A stretch of 64,000 bases of DNA from Hyphomonas polymorpha PS728 (GCF_000685315.1 NZ_ARYM01000009.1:1-64000), one strand, 5' to 3'. Shown: positions 52,219 through 62,012, counted from the stretch's first letter. A program made the numbers and translations. Notes: a model not told the origin generated them from the letters alone.

Positions 52219-52716
52219 ATGACAGATACGAGCGCCCCCGGAAACCCCACCCCCGGTCAGCAGCCCGCCAATCCGCCGAGCCTTCGCGTGCTCGGCCAGT
52301 ATGTGAAGGACCTCTCTTTCGAGAATCCAGGCCATGCACCGGTTCAAACCCAGCCGAATATCGATCTGGGGATCGATGTGGGCGCCACGCCGCATGCCGA
52401 CGGCAACGGCCTGTTCGAGGTTTCCCTGAAACTTTCGGCCAAAGCGACGGCCGGCGACACCGTCCTGTTCATCTCCGAACTCGACTATGCGGGCCTGTTT
52501 CAACTGCAGAGCGTTCCGGAAAACCAGGTTGAGCCGATGCTGCTCATCGAATGCCCCCGCCTGCTGTTCCCGTTTGCCCGCCGGATCATCGCCGAGATCA
52601 CCCGTGAGGGCGGCTTCCCGCCCCTGCTGATCGATCCGGTCGATTTTGTTGCGCTGTATCAGGCGCAATACCGGCGCGCCGCCGAGCGGCAGAATGGGAA
52701 TGGCGGCGCGAACTGA
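52219..52716 (+). CDS. secB: Protein-export chaperone SecB
   Basis: A 165-residue tetrameric chaperone that keeps preproteins export-competent for SecA. The family core is LRVLGQYVKDLSFENPGHAP, DTVLFISELDYAGLFQL and IECPRLLFPFARRIIAEITREGGFPPLLIDPVDF. GAGGTGG lies before the ATG. It is divergent from the Tim44-like gene and convergent with dnaQ. Confidence 0.97.
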   Translation: MTDTSAPGNPTPGQQPANPPSLRVLGQYVKDLSFENPGHAPVQTQPNIDLGIDVGATPHADGNGLFEVSLKLSAKATAGDTVLFISELDYAGLFQLQSVPENQVEPMLLIECPRLLFPFARRIIAEITREGGFPPLLIDPVDFVALYQAQYRRAAERQNGNGGAN

Positions 52717-52723
52717 TCGCCCG

Positions 52724-53422
52724 TCAGGTATACGCCTTCCAGAGCGCGTCCGGCCCAAGCTTTTCCACAAGCGCGGCATGGGCGGCGCGCTCTGCCTCGG
52801 TGATCAGAGATCCCAGCGGCTCTGGCCGCTGTTGCGCGGCGGGGCGCTTGTAGTTGCTGCTGTCAAAGGCCGGTTCGAACGCAAAGGCGCGAGCCCGCCC
52901 GCCTAGCAGTTCCAGATAGACGCTCGCCAGAAGCTGGCTATCGAGCAGCGCGCCGTGAAAGGTGCGGCTTTCAAGGGAAATGTCAAAGCGCTTGCAGAGC
53001 GCGTCCAGGCTGGCCGGGGCGCCGGGATAGCGTTTGCGCGCAATCTGCACCGTATCGACCCAGCGCGCCTCCGGAATGATGTCCCGCCCGCAGCGCTGCA
53101 ATTCCATATTCAGAAAGCCGCGGTCGAAGCTGGCATTGTGCGCCACGATGGTGGCGTCGCCCAGAAAGTCTAGGAAGGCCTCTATAATGTCTGGATGCTC
53201 GAACGGCGGCTTGTCGCGCAGGTGATCATCCGTGATGCCGGTGATGCGGATCGTGGCTTCCGACACCGGTTTGCCCGGATTGATCAGGCGGCGGAACGTC
53301 TTGCCCGTCGGGATGTGATTGATCATCTCGACCGCGCCGATCTCGATGATCCGGTCGCCCTCATTCGGATTGAGGCCGGTGGTTTCAGTATCGAACGCGA
53401 TTTCGCGGATACGGTCAGTCAT
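52724..53422 (-). CDS. dnaQ: DNA polymerase III epsilon subunit (3'-5' exonuclease)
   Basis: A 232-residue proofreading exonuclease: the DEDD metal site is in [14 protein letters not shown] (Asp, Glu), [13 protein letters not shown] and [15 protein letters not shown]-terminal low-complexity tail follows, ending the alpha-subunit contact. The ATG at 53422 overlaps the coaE stop by ATGA. Confidence 0.97.
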   Translation of the reverse strand: MTDRIREIAFDTETTGLNPNEGDRIIEIGAVEMINHIPTGKTFRRLINPGKPVSEATIRITGITDDHLRDKPPFEHPDIIEAFLDFLGDATIVAHNASFDRGFLNMELQRCGRDIIPEARWVDTVQIARKRYPGAPASLDALCKRFDISLESRTFHGALLDSQLLASVYLELLGGRARAFAFEPAFDSSNYKRPAAQQRPEPLGSLITEAERAAHAALVEKLGPDALWKAYT

Positions 53423-54027
53423 GGCGCCTCTCCCGATGCGATTCGCTGCATCAGGGCAATGATGGCGCGGACCTGGTCGCGTGCAAAGTCGAAACCATGG
53501 GCTGTCGACAGGATAAAGTCGGCGCGGGCGCGCTTGTCGGCGTCCGGCATCTGGCGCGCGAGAATGGCCTCGAACGCCTCTTCCGTCATACCCGGCCGGG
53601 CGAGCACGCGGGCCCGCTGCACATCGGCCGGCGCGGTGACCACCAGCGTGTAGGTGCAATGCCGGTTTCCGCCGGTTTCAAACAGCAGCGGAATATCCAG
53701 CACGGCGAAGGGCGACCCCTGCTCCTTGGCGCGGCGGCGGAAATCGAGCTGGGCTTCTCCGGCGAGGGGATGGACGATGCCTTCCAGCCGCTTCATCGCG
53801 GCGGCATCATCCAGCACGCGGGCGCGCAACTTCTGCCGGTCGATGGCGCCCTTTTCGGCGACGCCGGGAAAGGCTTCCTCAATCGGGGCCACCGCTGCGC
53901 CGCCTTCCGCATAGAGCGCATGAACGGCCGCGTCGGCATCATAGACCGGCACGCCGCCATCCCGGAAAAGGCTCGCCGTGGCAGACTTGCCCATGCCGAT
54001 TGAACCGGTCAGCCCGAGGATGATCAT
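53419..54027 (-). CDS. coaE: Dephospho-CoA kinase
   Basis: A 202-residue kinase for the last step of CoA synthesis. P-loop [11 protein letters not shown], then [14 protein letters not shown] and the LID region [21 protein letters not shown]. Overlaps aroE and dnaQ by ATGA at both ends, so the origin-proximal genes are co-translated. Confidence 0.97.
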   Translation of the reverse strand: MIILGLTGSIGMGKSATASLFRDGGVPVYDADAAVHALYAEGGAAVAPIEEAFPGVAEKGAIDRQKLRARVLDDAAAMKRLEGIVHPLAGEAQLDFRRRAKEQGSPFAVLDIPLLFETGGNRHCTYTLVVTAPADVQRARVLARPGMTEEAFEAILARQMPDADKRARADFILSTAHGFDFARDQVRAIIALMQRIASGEAP

Positions 54028-54836
54028 GAAGTGGCCTCCACAAGTTTGCGGCAGCGGGCATGAGCTTCGGCCATGTCCGGCATGATGCCGAACCAGTGAT
54101 CAAAGCTGATGGCTGCCTGGGCAACCAGCATGCCGAGCCCGTCCAGCGTGCGCCAGCCTTTGGTCTTGGCTTCGGCCAGCGCGGCGGCCGCGCCCTTGCC
54201 ATAGCTGATGTCATAGAAAATGCCGCCGGCCGCTTCTGGCAGCTCCAGCTTTTCGCCCGAATGACCCAGGCTGAGTGTGTTGACGACGAGGGCGGCAGAG
54301 GGAAGCTGGCGCAAGCCTTCTTCCAGCGAGAGGACGCGCGCGCCAGGCGCCAGATCCCGCTTCAGGACTTCTGCCCGGTCGACGGTCCGGTTACAGAGGG
54401 TCAGCTTTGCGCCGCGCTCGGTCAGCACCGATGCCACGGCGCGCGCCGAGCCCCCTGCCCCGAGCAGAAATACCGTGCGGCCGGAGACATCTATATCACC
54501 ATAGTCCAGCGTGAGGCCGAACCCGCCCGCGTCTGTATTATCCCCGATCCAGCCATTGTCTCGGCGGACAAGAAAATTCACCGCGCCGAGCCGCTGCGCC
54601 GTTTCGCTGACCGAGGCAGAGAGGCGGAGGGCTTCTTCCTTGTGCGGAAGGGTGACGTTGAGGCCAATCACACCTTGACGGGCGAGACCGTCCAGCCCGG
54701 CAGCAAGTTCACCGGCCTTCACCTCGAACGCGGAATAGACCGCATCGATCTGGTGGGCACGCAGCCATCCATTGTGAATGAAGGGCGAGAGTGAATGGGC
54801 GATGGGATCACCCACTACGCCGAGAAGATGTGTCAT
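54024..54836 (-). CDS. aroE: Shikimate dehydrogenase
   Basis: A 270-residue NADP-dependent enzyme of aromatic synthesis. Substrate site [11 protein letters not shown], the catalytic Lys in [11 protein letters not shown], Asp in NTDAGGF, and the nucleotide loop [10 protein letters not shown]. The start at 54836 overlaps the maf stop by ATGA. Longer reading frames extend through maf and are rejected. Confidence 0.96.
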   Translation of the reverse strand: MTHLLGVVGDPIAHSLSPFIHNGWLRAHQIDAVYSAFEVKAGELAAGLDGLARQGVIGLNVTLPHKEEALRLSASVSETAQRLGAVNFLVRRDNGWIGDNTDAGGFGLTLDYGDIDVSGRTVFLLGAGGSARAVASVLTERGAKLTLCNRTVDRAEVLKRDLAPGARVLSLEEGLRQLPSAALVVNTLSLGHSGEKLELPEAAGGIFYDISYGKGAAAALAEAKTKGWRTLDGLGMLVAQAAISFDHWFGIMPDMAEAHARCRKLVEATS

Positions 54837-55429
54837 GTAGGGAGCACTTTCCGGATACGGAGGTAATCCAGGAGCGGCAGCAGCGGCAGGCCGAGAATGG
54901 AGAAATAATCTCCCTCGATCCGCGCAAACAGCTGCGCGCCCAGACCCTCGAGCTGGTAAGCCCCCACAGTCGAGAGAAGCGCGTCGCCACAGGTCGAGAC
55001 ATAATTCTCGATATATTCTTCCGTGAGCGGGCGCATGGTCAGTTTCGGCCGGGCAAGGTGGCGCCATACCGGCGCGCCATCTTCACAGACCACAATAGCG
55101 GTTTCCAGCGTATGGGATTTCCCCGAAAGCTGGCGCAGGTGATTTTTTGCCGCTTCCAGATCAGCCGGTTTATCAAAGGCCTGGTCGCCAAGGGCAAGCA
55201 TCTGATCGCCGCCAATCACCAGGCCAGAGCGTTTGGAAGACACGCGCATCGCCTTGAGTTCGGCCAGCTGCATGGCCTGTTCGCGCACGGGCAGCTTGTT
55301 GGCGCGCATGGTGTTGCGGAAGGCTTCCTCATCCACATTCGGCGCGGCGCTCTCTGCCTCGACGCCAGCAGCAGCAAGCAGCGCGCGCCGGCTCTTGCTG
55401 GTGGAAGCAAGCGTGACGGCCAGGCTCAT
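54833..55429 (-). CDS. maf: Maf family nucleotide pyrophosphatase
   Basis: A 198-residue house-cleaning NTP pyrophosphatase of the Maf family: ASTSKSRRALLAAAG at the start, the GGDQMLAL metal site, and STVGAYQLEGLG. It may act on modified nucleotides and, in some bacteria, affects septation. It overlaps PPSR and aroE by four bases. Confidence 0.93.
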   Translation of the reverse strand: MSLAVTLASTSKSRRALLAAAGVEAESAAPNVDEEAFRNTMRANKLPVREQAMQLAELKAMRVSSKRSGLVIGGDQMLALGDQAFDKPADLEAAKNHLRQLSGKSHTLETAIVVCEDGAPVWRHLARPKLTMRPLTEEYIENYVSTCGDALLSTVGAYQLEGLGAQLFARIEGDYFSILGLPLLPLLDYLRIRKVLPT

Positions 55430-56268
55430 GAATGTCCCCAGCGTTCATGCAGCATGTTGAGAATGCCCGCGGCGGTCTCTTCCACGGAGCGGCGGGAGAC
55501 ATCGATCGTTTTCCAGCCATTGCGCTGAAACAGGCGATTGGCCTGGGTGATCTCGTCGCGCACGGCTTCTTCATCGGCGTATTCGGTGATCTCATCCTGG
55601 TTCAACGAGATGAGGCGCTGGCGGCGGATCTGCACGAGGCGTTCGGCGGAGATCTTGAGGCCCACTACCAGCGGGCCCTTGTCGCCGAGCTTTTCCATGA
55701 ACTCCGGCAGCGGCACGCCGGGCACCAGCGGGATGTTCCCTGCCCTCACTTTCCGGTTAGCCAGATACACGCAGGTTGGCGTCTTCGAGGTACGGCTGAC
55801 CCCCAGGAGGATAACGTCGGCGCCGATCAGGCTTTCCACATTCTGCCCATCATCATGGGCCAGAGTGAAGTTGATGGCTTCCATCCGCTCGAAATAGTCT
55901 TCGTCCAGCGCGTGCTGGCCGGCGACCCGGTTATTCGGCGCCACGCCCAGATGGCGGCTCAGCATGGCGATGGACGGGTCCAGCACCGGCAGGGTCGGAA
56001 TGCTCCGCTCACGGCAGAAGGCTTCCAACCGGCCGCGCAGGGCGCCATCTGAGATAGTATACCACACCACGCCGGGAGCCGCCTCGATCTCCTTCATCAC
56101 TCTTTCAAGCTGACGTTCGGAGCGAACCAGATAATAGTTGTGTTCCAGCGGCTGCACATTCTCGAACTGGGCGCAGGCCGCGCGCTGGATGGCGTTGAGC
56201 GTCTCGCCCGTACTGTCGGACACGAGATGCACATTGAAATAGATGCTGGGGCGTTGAGGCTGGGTCAC
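55426..56268 (-). CDS. Pyruvate,phosphate dikinase regulatory protein (PPSR/DUF299)
   Basis: A 280-residue bifunctional kinase/phosphorylase that switches PPDK or PEP synthase on and off. The nucleotide motif is HLVSDSTGETLNA, with GADVILLGVSRTSKTPTCVYLA and the C-terminal region of the PPSR family. The GTG at 56268 is preferred, with AAGAGA upstream, over an ATG at 56319. In Caulobacter this is the gene (RP001 type) on one side of the origin. Confidence 0.93.
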   Translation of the reverse strand: MTQPQRPSIYFNVHLVSDSTGETLNAIQRAACAQFENVQPLEHNYYLVRSERQLERVMKEIEAAPGVVWYTISDGALRGRLEAFCRERSIPTLPVLDPSIAMLSRHLGVAPNNRVAGQHALDEDYFERMEAINFTLAHDDGQNVESLIGADVILLGVSRTSKTPTCVYLANRKVRAGNIPLVPGVPLPEFMEKLGDKGPLVVGLKISAERLVQIRRQRLISLNQDEITEYADEEAVRDEITQANRLFQRNGWKTIDVSRRSVEETAAGILNMLHERWGHS

Positions 56269-56609
56269 GAAAGTCTCTTGCCGGTCTGGCGGCGATTTCA
56301 CAAGGGGTGTGACTCCCATGTGGAATTTCAAATCACACACACGGATTCACAGGCGACTCACAATTGCAGGATTCTCACCTCTGGAGAGTCACGCTGCGTT
56401 CTCCTCTGTGATTCCAACACGGACGTTTACACCCTGTTAACCATTGACTCATTTCGGATTTGAAACGCCAAAGCGTCGCGGACCATTCTGTGACTCGCCT
56501 GTGGATTTGCCGGGATAAAGCGTTAACAGACGGGTTATCCCTGAATCCCTCGGGGTTATAATCATAAGCGCCCTGACGGGCATTTAGATGAGATCGGGAA
56601 GGGGACTGC
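56269..56609. other. Probable chromosomal replication origin (Cori/oriC type)
   Basis: The 341-base gap between divergent PPSR and hemE is, by order of flanking genes, the counterpart of Caulobacter Cori. It holds nine GANTC (CcrM) sites in 237 bases, starting at 56311, 56344, 56355, 56370, 56386, 56410, 56446, 56492 and 56543, a CtrA-type box at 56426-56440, a partial CtrA half-site at 56522-56526, an ATCCACA DnaA-like core on the minus strand at 56500-56508, two TTATCCC sites in opposite orientation (56512-56518, 56535-56541), and an AT-rich GGTTATAATCATAAG stretch. All genes point away. Confidence 0.85.
56426..56440 (+). promoter_or_regulatory. CtrA-type box in the origin
   Basis: TTTA-N7-TTAA matches the CtrA consensus TTAA-N7-TTAA in seven of eight fixed bases. 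It sits in the middle of the GANTC cluster. In Caulobacter CtrA binding represses the origin. Confidence 0.6.
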
Positions 56610-57644
56610 GTGGCAACGTCCGTTAAGAAATTGCTGGCTGTGCTGTCAGGCGAGACTGTGAAAGTTCCTCCGGTATGGATGATGCGTCAGGCTGGGCGCC
56701 ACCTGCCCGAATATCTGGAGACGAGAGCGAGGGCGAAAGACTTCCTCGACTTCTGCTACACGCCTTCTCTTGCCACCGAAGCCACCCTTCAACCCATCCG
56801 CCGGTATGGCATGGACGGGGCAATCCTCTTCGCAGACATCCTGCTCATCCTGGATGCGATGGGTCTGAAAGTGGCTTTCGAGAAGGGAGAAGGCCCCCTG
56901 GTCGAACAGATATCCGGCCCGTCTGATCTGGGAATGGTGACGCCCCAGAAGGCGGCTGACCGGCTTGCGCCTGTTTATGAAACCGTTTCCCGCGTGAAGG
57001 CGTCCCTGCCCCCCTCCACCACGCTGATCGGATTTGCCGGTTCTCCCTGGACGGTCAGCCTCTATGCCGTTGAGGGCCGGGGGAAGACCGACAAGTCCAC
57101 CGCCTGGCGCTGGGCCCACGGCCGGCCGGAGGACCTGGCCGCAGTGATGGATCAGGTCACCGAAGCGACCGCATATTATCTCTCCCGCCAAGTTGAGGCG
57201 GGGGCCGACGCGCTGATGCTGTTCGACAGCTGGGCCGAGGGCCTGCCCGACAACATCTTCCGCGAAGTGGTCATCCAACCGACCAGGAAGCTGGTCGCCC
57301 GGCTTCGGGAGATCGGCATTACGGTGCCAGTGATCGGCTTTCCGCGCGGCGCGGGCGTCATGCTACCCGAATATGTGCGCGAAACCGGAGTGACGGCCGT
57401 TGGCCTGGACACGGCGGCCTCCCCAGCTTTCATCAATGCCGAGCTGCCGGCAGGCTTTCCGGTTCAGGGCCATCTCGATCCCCTGCTGCTGATCGAAGGG
57501 GGTGGGCGACTTGACGCACGGGTCCGGCAATTGCTGGACGCCTACCGGGGCCGGCCCCATATCTTCAATCTCGGTCATGGCATCCGCCCCGAGACCCCGA
57601 TTGCGCATGTCGAACGCGTGTTGGAACTGATCAGAACCGAATAG
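56610..57644 (+). CDS. hemE: Uroporphyrinogen decarboxylase
   Basis: A 344-residue TIM-barrel enzyme that decarboxylates uroporphyrinogen III to coproporphyrinogen III. The family start PPVWMMRQAGRHLPEY, ILFADILLILDAMG and FPRGAG are present. It uses a GTG start at 56610 with GGAAGGGGA upstream, and lies on the right side of the origin. hemH and hemJ follow. Confidence 0.97.
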   Translation: MATSVKKLLAVLSGETVKVPPVWMMRQAGRHLPEYLETRARAKDFLDFCYTPSLATEATLQPIRRYGMDGAILFADILLILDAMGLKVAFEKGEGPLVEQISGPSDLGMVTPQKAADRLAPVYETVSRVKASLPPSTTLIGFAGSPWTVSLYAVEGRGKTDKSTAWRWAHGRPEDLAAVMDQVTEATAYYLSRQVEAGADALMLFDSWAEGLPDNIFREVVIQPTRKLVARLREIGITVPVIGFPRGAGVMLPEYVRETGVTAVGLDTAASPAFINAELPAGFPVQGHLDPLLLIEGGGRLDARVRQLLDAYRGRPHIFNLGHGIRPETPIAHVERVLELIRTE

Positions 57645-57659
57645 AAAGTGAGGGCCGAG

Positions 57660-58733
57660 ATGGGCCGCCGGATCGCTGTTGTGCTGTTCAACCTGGGTGG
57701 CCCGGATACTGGCGACGATGTTCAGCCCTTCCTGAAAAATCTATTCCGCGATCCGGCCATCATCCGGGCACCTCTTCCGATCAGATGGCTGGTTGCCAGG
57801 ATAATTTCTTCCCGGCGCGCCCCTATGGTGAAGCAAAACTATGCCCTGATGGATGCCGGCGGCGGTTCTCCCCTGCTCGGCGAGACGAAGAAACAGTCCG
57901 CTGCGCTTGAGGCAGAACTGGCAATGCGGCTTCCGGGGGATGAGGTTCGCTGCTTCATCGCCATGCGCTATTGGCATCCCTTCACAGAGGAAGCCGCAGC
58001 CGAAGTTCAGAAATGGGGCGCTGATGAGGTCGTCCTCCTGCCTCTTTATCCTCAATTCTCCACGACCACGACGGGATCTTCCCTCACCGCCTGGAACAAG
58101 GCGTATAAGGGCCAGAGCCGCACGGTCTGCTGCTATCCTTTCGAGGAAAATTTCGTTTCCGCGCATGTCGACCGGATCATGGAAGCCTGGGAACGGGCTG
58201 GCCGGCCGGACCAGGTAAACCTTCTCCTTTCGGCCCATGGGCTGCCGGAAAGTGTGATCAAAGCGGGCGACCCGTATCAGTGGCAGTGCGAGGCGCTGGC
58301 TGAAATGGTGGCCGGGCGCGTGCCTGCCCATTGGGAGGTCAGCGTCTGCTACCAGTCCCGTGTTGGCCCGATGAAATGGATTGGACCGGCCACCGAAGAA
58401 GAGATCGCCCGGATTTCCGATCAGGGCGGAAATATCCTGATCGCGCCTATCGCCTTTGTGTCTGAGCATATCGAAACGCTGGTAGAGCTTGGCGAGGAAT
58501 ACCGCCTGGTGGCCGAGAAACACGGCGCAGCAAGTTATACCCGGGTCGAGGCGCTGGGCACCCATCCCGGCTTTATCGCCACCATGGCGGGCGAAGTGAC
58601 CCAGGCGCTCTCAATGAAGGCAGCTATCCGCTCCTGCGCCGGTGACCGCCTCTGCCCTTCCGGCTGGAGCGGGTGTCCCCATGCGGAAAGGAAACAGAAA
58701 GCCGGCGTGCGTATCACGGAAAACGCTGTTTAA
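57660..58733 (+). CDS. hemH: Ferrochelatase
   Basis: A 357-residue enzyme inserting iron into protoporphyrin IX. The motifs LLLSAHGLPESV (catalytic His), VCYQSRVGPMKWI and PIAFVSEHIETL(VE) are clear. The C-terminus carries three cysteines (CAGDRLCPSGWSGC) of the sort that bind a [2Fe-2S] cluster in some bacterial ferrochelatases, Caulobacter among them (from memory); a fourth ligand is not identified. Start ATG 57660 is chosen over GTG 57648. Confidence 0.95.
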   Translation: MGRRIAVVLFNLGGPDTGDDVQPFLKNLFRDPAIIRAPLPIRWLVARIISSRRAPMVKQNYALMDAGGGSPLLGETKKQSAALEAELAMRLPGDEVRCFIAMRYWHPFTEEAAAEVQKWGADEVVLLPLYPQFSTTTTGSSLTAWNKAYKGQSRTVCCYPFEENFVSAHVDRIMEAWERAGRPDQVNLLLSAHGLPESVIKAGDPYQWQCEALAEMVAGRVPAHWEVSVCYQSRVGPMKWIGPATEEEIARISDQGGNILIAPIAFVSEHIETLVELGEEYRLVAEKHGAASYTRVEALGTHPGFIATMAGEVTQALSMKAAIRSCAGDRLCPSGWSGCPHAERKQKAGVRITENAV

Positions 58734-58747
58734 CGGGGAGCGCAGAT

Positions 58748-59191
58748 ATGGACCTCTATAACTGGCTGAAGGCCGGGCACGTGGTGTTCGTCATCGCGCT
58801 GATGGCGGGCCTGCTGGTCTATCCGCGCTACAAGATCCACCAGCTCTCCAGCCAGCCCGGGGAAGCCCTCTTCGAAACGATGAAGAAATCCTCCGGCCAG
58901 CTCCGGATGATCATCCTCAATCCCAGCCTCGTCCTCGTATGGCTTTTCGGCCTCGCGATGGTCTATGTCGACTGGCAACGCGGCGGGCAGCTTTATCTCG
59001 AGGGATGGTTTCACGCGAAACTTCTGCTCGTGCTGATCATTTCCGGCCTGCATGGCTACTTCATCGGCCTAGGCAAGAAAGTTGATCGGGTGACCGGCAC
59101 CGTTCAGGCCAAGACCCTGCGGATGATGAACGAGGTGCCTTTCCTGCTGATGATCGGCGTTGTGATCCTGGTGATCGTTAAGCCTTTCTGA
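58748..59191 (+). CDS. hemJ: Protoporphyrinogen IX oxidase HemJ
   Basis: A 147-residue membrane protein with four hydrophobic segments (WLKAGHVVFVIALMAGLLVYPR, IILNPSLVLVWLFGLAMVY, AKLLLVLIISGLHGYFIGL, VPFLLMIGVVILVIV, listed in order). His10 and the second His (SGLHGYF) are conserved. HemJ oxidises protoporphyrinogen IX before HemH. The hemE-hemH-hemJ order is a compact heme unit. Confidence 0.92.
   Translation: MDLYNWLKAGHVVFVIALMAGLLVYPRYKIHQLSSQPGEALFETMKKSSGQLRMIILNPSLVLVWLFGLAMVYVDWQRGGQLYLEGWFHAKLLLVLIISGLHGYFIGLGKKVDRVTGTVQAKTLRMMNEVPFLLMIGVVILVIVKPF
59007..59022. promoter_or_regulatory. Degenerate parS-like sequence
   Basis: GGTTTCACGCGAAACT inside hemJ differs from parS TGTTTCACGTGAAACA at three of sixteen positions. 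It is coding sequence and may be chance; two perfect sites lie further right. Confidence 0.25.
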
Positions 59192-59333
59192 CCGGGCCAC
59201 GGCCACAATCGCTTGACGGGCGGCGGGTTTGTGACGGATAAGGCACGGGCTGGCCCGCCAAGTCCTTTGGCGCCGCGATGTATATTCGCCCGGCCCCTCC
59301 CCTTTTGACTTTTCCAGTCCGGATACTGCCCGA

Positions 59334-60623
59334 ATGGCTTCCACGATGCTCGACAACCTTACCAGTGTGACTCTGCGCGAACTCAAGGCGAAGTCGCCTG
59401 AAGAACTCCTCGCTTATGCCGAGGAGCTCGAGATCGAGAACGCTTCCTCGATGCGGACGCAGGACATGCTGTTCGCCATCCTCAAGGAACTGGCAGACAG
59501 CGAAGTCGAGATCACCGGTCAGGGCGTGCTGGAAGTGCTCACCGACGGGTTCGGTTTCCTCCGCTCACCGGAATCAAACTACCTGCCCGGCCCGGACGAC
59601 ATTTATGTCAGCCCGGAAGTGCTGAAGAAGGCCAACATCCGCACCGGCGACACCGTCGAAGGTCCGATCGTCGCCCCGCAAGACAGCGAGCGTTACTTCG
59701 CGCTGACCGATGTGAGCCGCATCAATTTCGAGGAGCCGGAAAAGGCTAACAAGAAGGTCCACTTCGACAACCTCACCCCGCTCTATCCGGAAAAGCGCCT
59801 CAAGATGGAGAGCCGCGATCCGACCAAGAAAGACCGCTCGGGCCGCGTCATCGATATCGTCGCGCCCATCGGCAAAGGCCAGCGCGCCCTGATCGTCGCC
59901 CCGCCGCGCACGGGTAAGACCGTTCTGATGCAGAACATCGCGGCCGCCATCGAAGAGAACCATCCCGAATGCTATCTCATTGTTCTGCTGATCGATGAGC
60001 GCCCGGAAGAGGTGACCGACATGCGCCGCACCGTGAAGGGAGAAGTTGTTGCCTCCACCTTCGACGAGCCGGCGACCCGCCACGTCCAGGTGGCCGAGAT
60101 GGTCATCGAGAAAGCCAAACGCCTTGTCGAACACAAGCGCGATGTCGTCATCCTGCTCGACTCGATCACACGCCTTGGCCGGGCGTACAACACTACCGTT
60201 CCTTCCTCCGGTAAGGTGCTCACCGGCGGTGTGGACGCCAACGCCCTTCAACGCCCGAAGCGTTTCTTCGGCGCGGCGCGGAATGTCGAGAATGGCGGTT
60301 CGCTGACGATTGTCGCCACCGCCCTGATCGATACCGGCAGCCGTATGGACGAGGTTATCTTCGAAGAGTTCAAGGGCACCGGTAACTCCGAAGTCGTCCT
60401 CGACCGGAAGATTGCAGACAAGCGCACCTTCCCGGCCATCGACATCATGAAGTCGGGCACGCGGAAAGAAGAACTCATCACGCCGCAGGACCAGCTTTCG
60501 AAGATCTACATCCTGCGCCGCATCCTTGGCCCAATGGGCACGACCGATGCGGTCGAGTTCCTGCTCGACAAGCTGAAGCAGACGAAGACCAACGAAGAAT
60601 TCTTCGAAGCGATGAAGAACTAG
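59334..60623 (+). CDS. rho: Transcription termination factor Rho
   Basis: A 429-residue hexameric RNA helicase. N-terminal RNA-binding domain ([18 protein letters not shown], then cold-shock-like [23 protein letters not shown]), and the RecA-type core with P-loop [32 protein letters not shown] and GTRKEELI. The ATG at 59334 has no obvious ribosome-binding site; ATG 59346 is an alternative. Confidence 0.97.
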   Translation: MASTMLDNLTSVTLRELKAKSPEELLAYAEELEIENASSMRTQDMLFAILKELADSEVEITGQGVLEVLTDGFGFLRSPESNYLPGPDDIYVSPEVLKKANIRTGDTVEGPIVAPQDSERYFALTDVSRINFEEPEKANKKVHFDNLTPLYPEKRLKMESRDPTKKDRSGRVIDIVAPIGKGQRALIVAPPRTGKTVLMQNIAAAIEENHPECYLIVLLIDERPEEVTDMRRTVKGEVVASTFDEPATRHVQVAEMVIEKAKRLVEHKRDVVILLDSITRLGRAYNTTVPSSGKVLTGGVDANALQRPKRFFGAARNVENGGSLTIVATALIDTGSRMDEVIFEEFKGTGNSEVVLDRKIADKRTFPAIDIMKSGTRKEELITPQDQLSKIYILRRILGPMGTTDAVEFLLDKLKQTKTNEEFFEAMKN

Positions 60624-60636
60624 GGAGCCTGGCGCG

Positions 60637-61962
60637 ATGGGCGCGCAAGATACAATCTGCGCGCTCGCCTCAGGCCCTCCGCCGTCGGCCATTGCCATCA
60701 TCCGAATTTCCGGCCCCGCAGTTGCCGAGGTTGGAAAGCGGTTTCTCGCGTCCGGTCTGCCGGAGCCGAAGCGCGCATCGCTCACATATATATATGACGC
60801 ATCCGGCGAGTTGATCGACCAGGGGATCGCGCTCCACGCCAGGGCGCCGCACTCCTATACCGGTGAAGACACACTTGAGCTCTACCTGCATGGCGGGCCG
60901 GCAGTCATCGATCATGCCCTCCGTGCGCTGACGTCCGTGTCCGGAATACGCCTGGCTGAACCCGGAGAGTTTACGCGCCGCGCCTTCGAAAATGGTAAAC
61001 TGGATCTTACCGAGGCCGAAGGCGTCGCTGACATTATCGAGGCCGAAACCACCGCGCAGAAATCCCAGGCCCTTCGCCAGCTCGGCGGCGGCCTCACCGA
61101 AATATATGATACCTGGCGCGAGGAACTGACCGGCGCCCTCGCCCTCATCGAAGTGATGATCGACTTTCCCGATGAGGGAGACGTGCCGGAAGACACCGTC
61201 CGGCCAATCCTCGAACGGCTCGCCAAGGTGATCGCGGAAATAGAGACGGGGCTCGGGGACCGGGGCGTCGGTGAACGCATCCGGGACGGGTTCCGGATTG
61301 CAATCGTCGGCCCGCCTAATGCCGGCAAGTCCTCCATCCTCAACCGCCTGGCCCGGCGGGAAGCCGCCATCGTCACCGACATCGCCGGCACGACGCGCGA
61401 CATTGTCGAGGTGAGGATCATCCTCGGCGGACAGGTCGTCTGGATTGCGGACACGGCGGGCCTGCGCGAGACCGAAGACGTGGTCGAGGCGGAAGGCGTG
61501 CGCCGCGCGCGCCGGGCAGCGGCCGAAGCGGACCTCCGCATTCATGTGATAGATGGCGCGGCCCCCTCCCCTCCCCCCGGCCCCATCGAGGCGCAAGATA
61601 TTGTCATCTTCAACAAGGCCGATGCCCGGCCAGCTATTCTCCCGCCGGATGGCGCGCTGCCTGTTTCGGCGGTCACCGGCGAAGGCATTGATACGCTCGA
61701 ATCCTGGATTGCCGGATTTGTCTCCCAGCGGGCCGCCTCGGTCGAGGCGCCCGTCATCACCCGCGCGCGCCACCGCGAAAAGCTTGCCGCCGGTCTTGCC
61801 AGCCTGGTCTCCGCCCGGGAAGCCCTCGCCCAGGATATTGGCGCCGAGCTTGCCGCCGAAGATGTCCGCATGGCGCTGCGCCAGCTTTCTTCCGTCATCG
61901 GCAAGGTCGATGTGGAAGACGTTCTCGGGGCCGTGTTCTCCAAGTTCTGCATCGGAAAATGA
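60637..61962 (+). CDS. mnmE: tRNA uridine-5-carboxymethylaminomethyl GTPase MnmE
   Basis: A 441-residue GTPase working with MnmG on wobble U34. The N-terminal tetrahydrofolate domain (CALASGPPPSAIAIIRISGP, PGEFTRRAFENGKLDLTEAE), then the G domain with GPPNAGKSS, TTRD, DTAG and NKAD, and the catalytic C-terminal end FCIGK. It lies 14 bases after rho. Confidence 0.97.
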   Translation: MGAQDTICALASGPPPSAIAIIRISGPAVAEVGKRFLASGLPEPKRASLTYIYDASGELIDQGIALHARAPHSYTGEDTLELYLHGGPAVIDHALRALTSVSGIRLAEPGEFTRRAFENGKLDLTEAEGVADIIEAETTAQKSQALRQLGGGLTEIYDTWREELTGALALIEVMIDFPDEGDVPEDTVRPILERLAKVIAEIETGLGDRGVGERIRDGFRIAIVGPPNAGKSSILNRLARREAAIVTDIAGTTRDIVEVRIILGGQVVWIADTAGLRETEDVVEAEGVRRARRAAAEADLRIHVIDGAAPSPPPGPIEAQDIVIFNKADARPAILPPDGALPVSAVTGEGIDTLESWIAGFVSQRAASVEAPVITRARHREKLAAGLASLVSAREALAQDIGAELAAEDVRMALRQLSSVIGKVDVEDVLGAVFSKFCIGK

Positions 61963-62012
61963 CCCCTAGGGTTTGAGGGCGCCCGGCGTTATATAGCCGC
62001 CTCAAGCAGCGC

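Noticed and set aside
59574-60785. Long antisense open frame (403 codons) over rho, and similar long minus-strand frames over mnmG (62024-63040) and mnmE (60670-61773)
   Set aside because: Each lies wholly opposite a conserved gene, has Arg/Gly/Asp-rich composition typical of GC-rich shadow frames, and shows no family motif.
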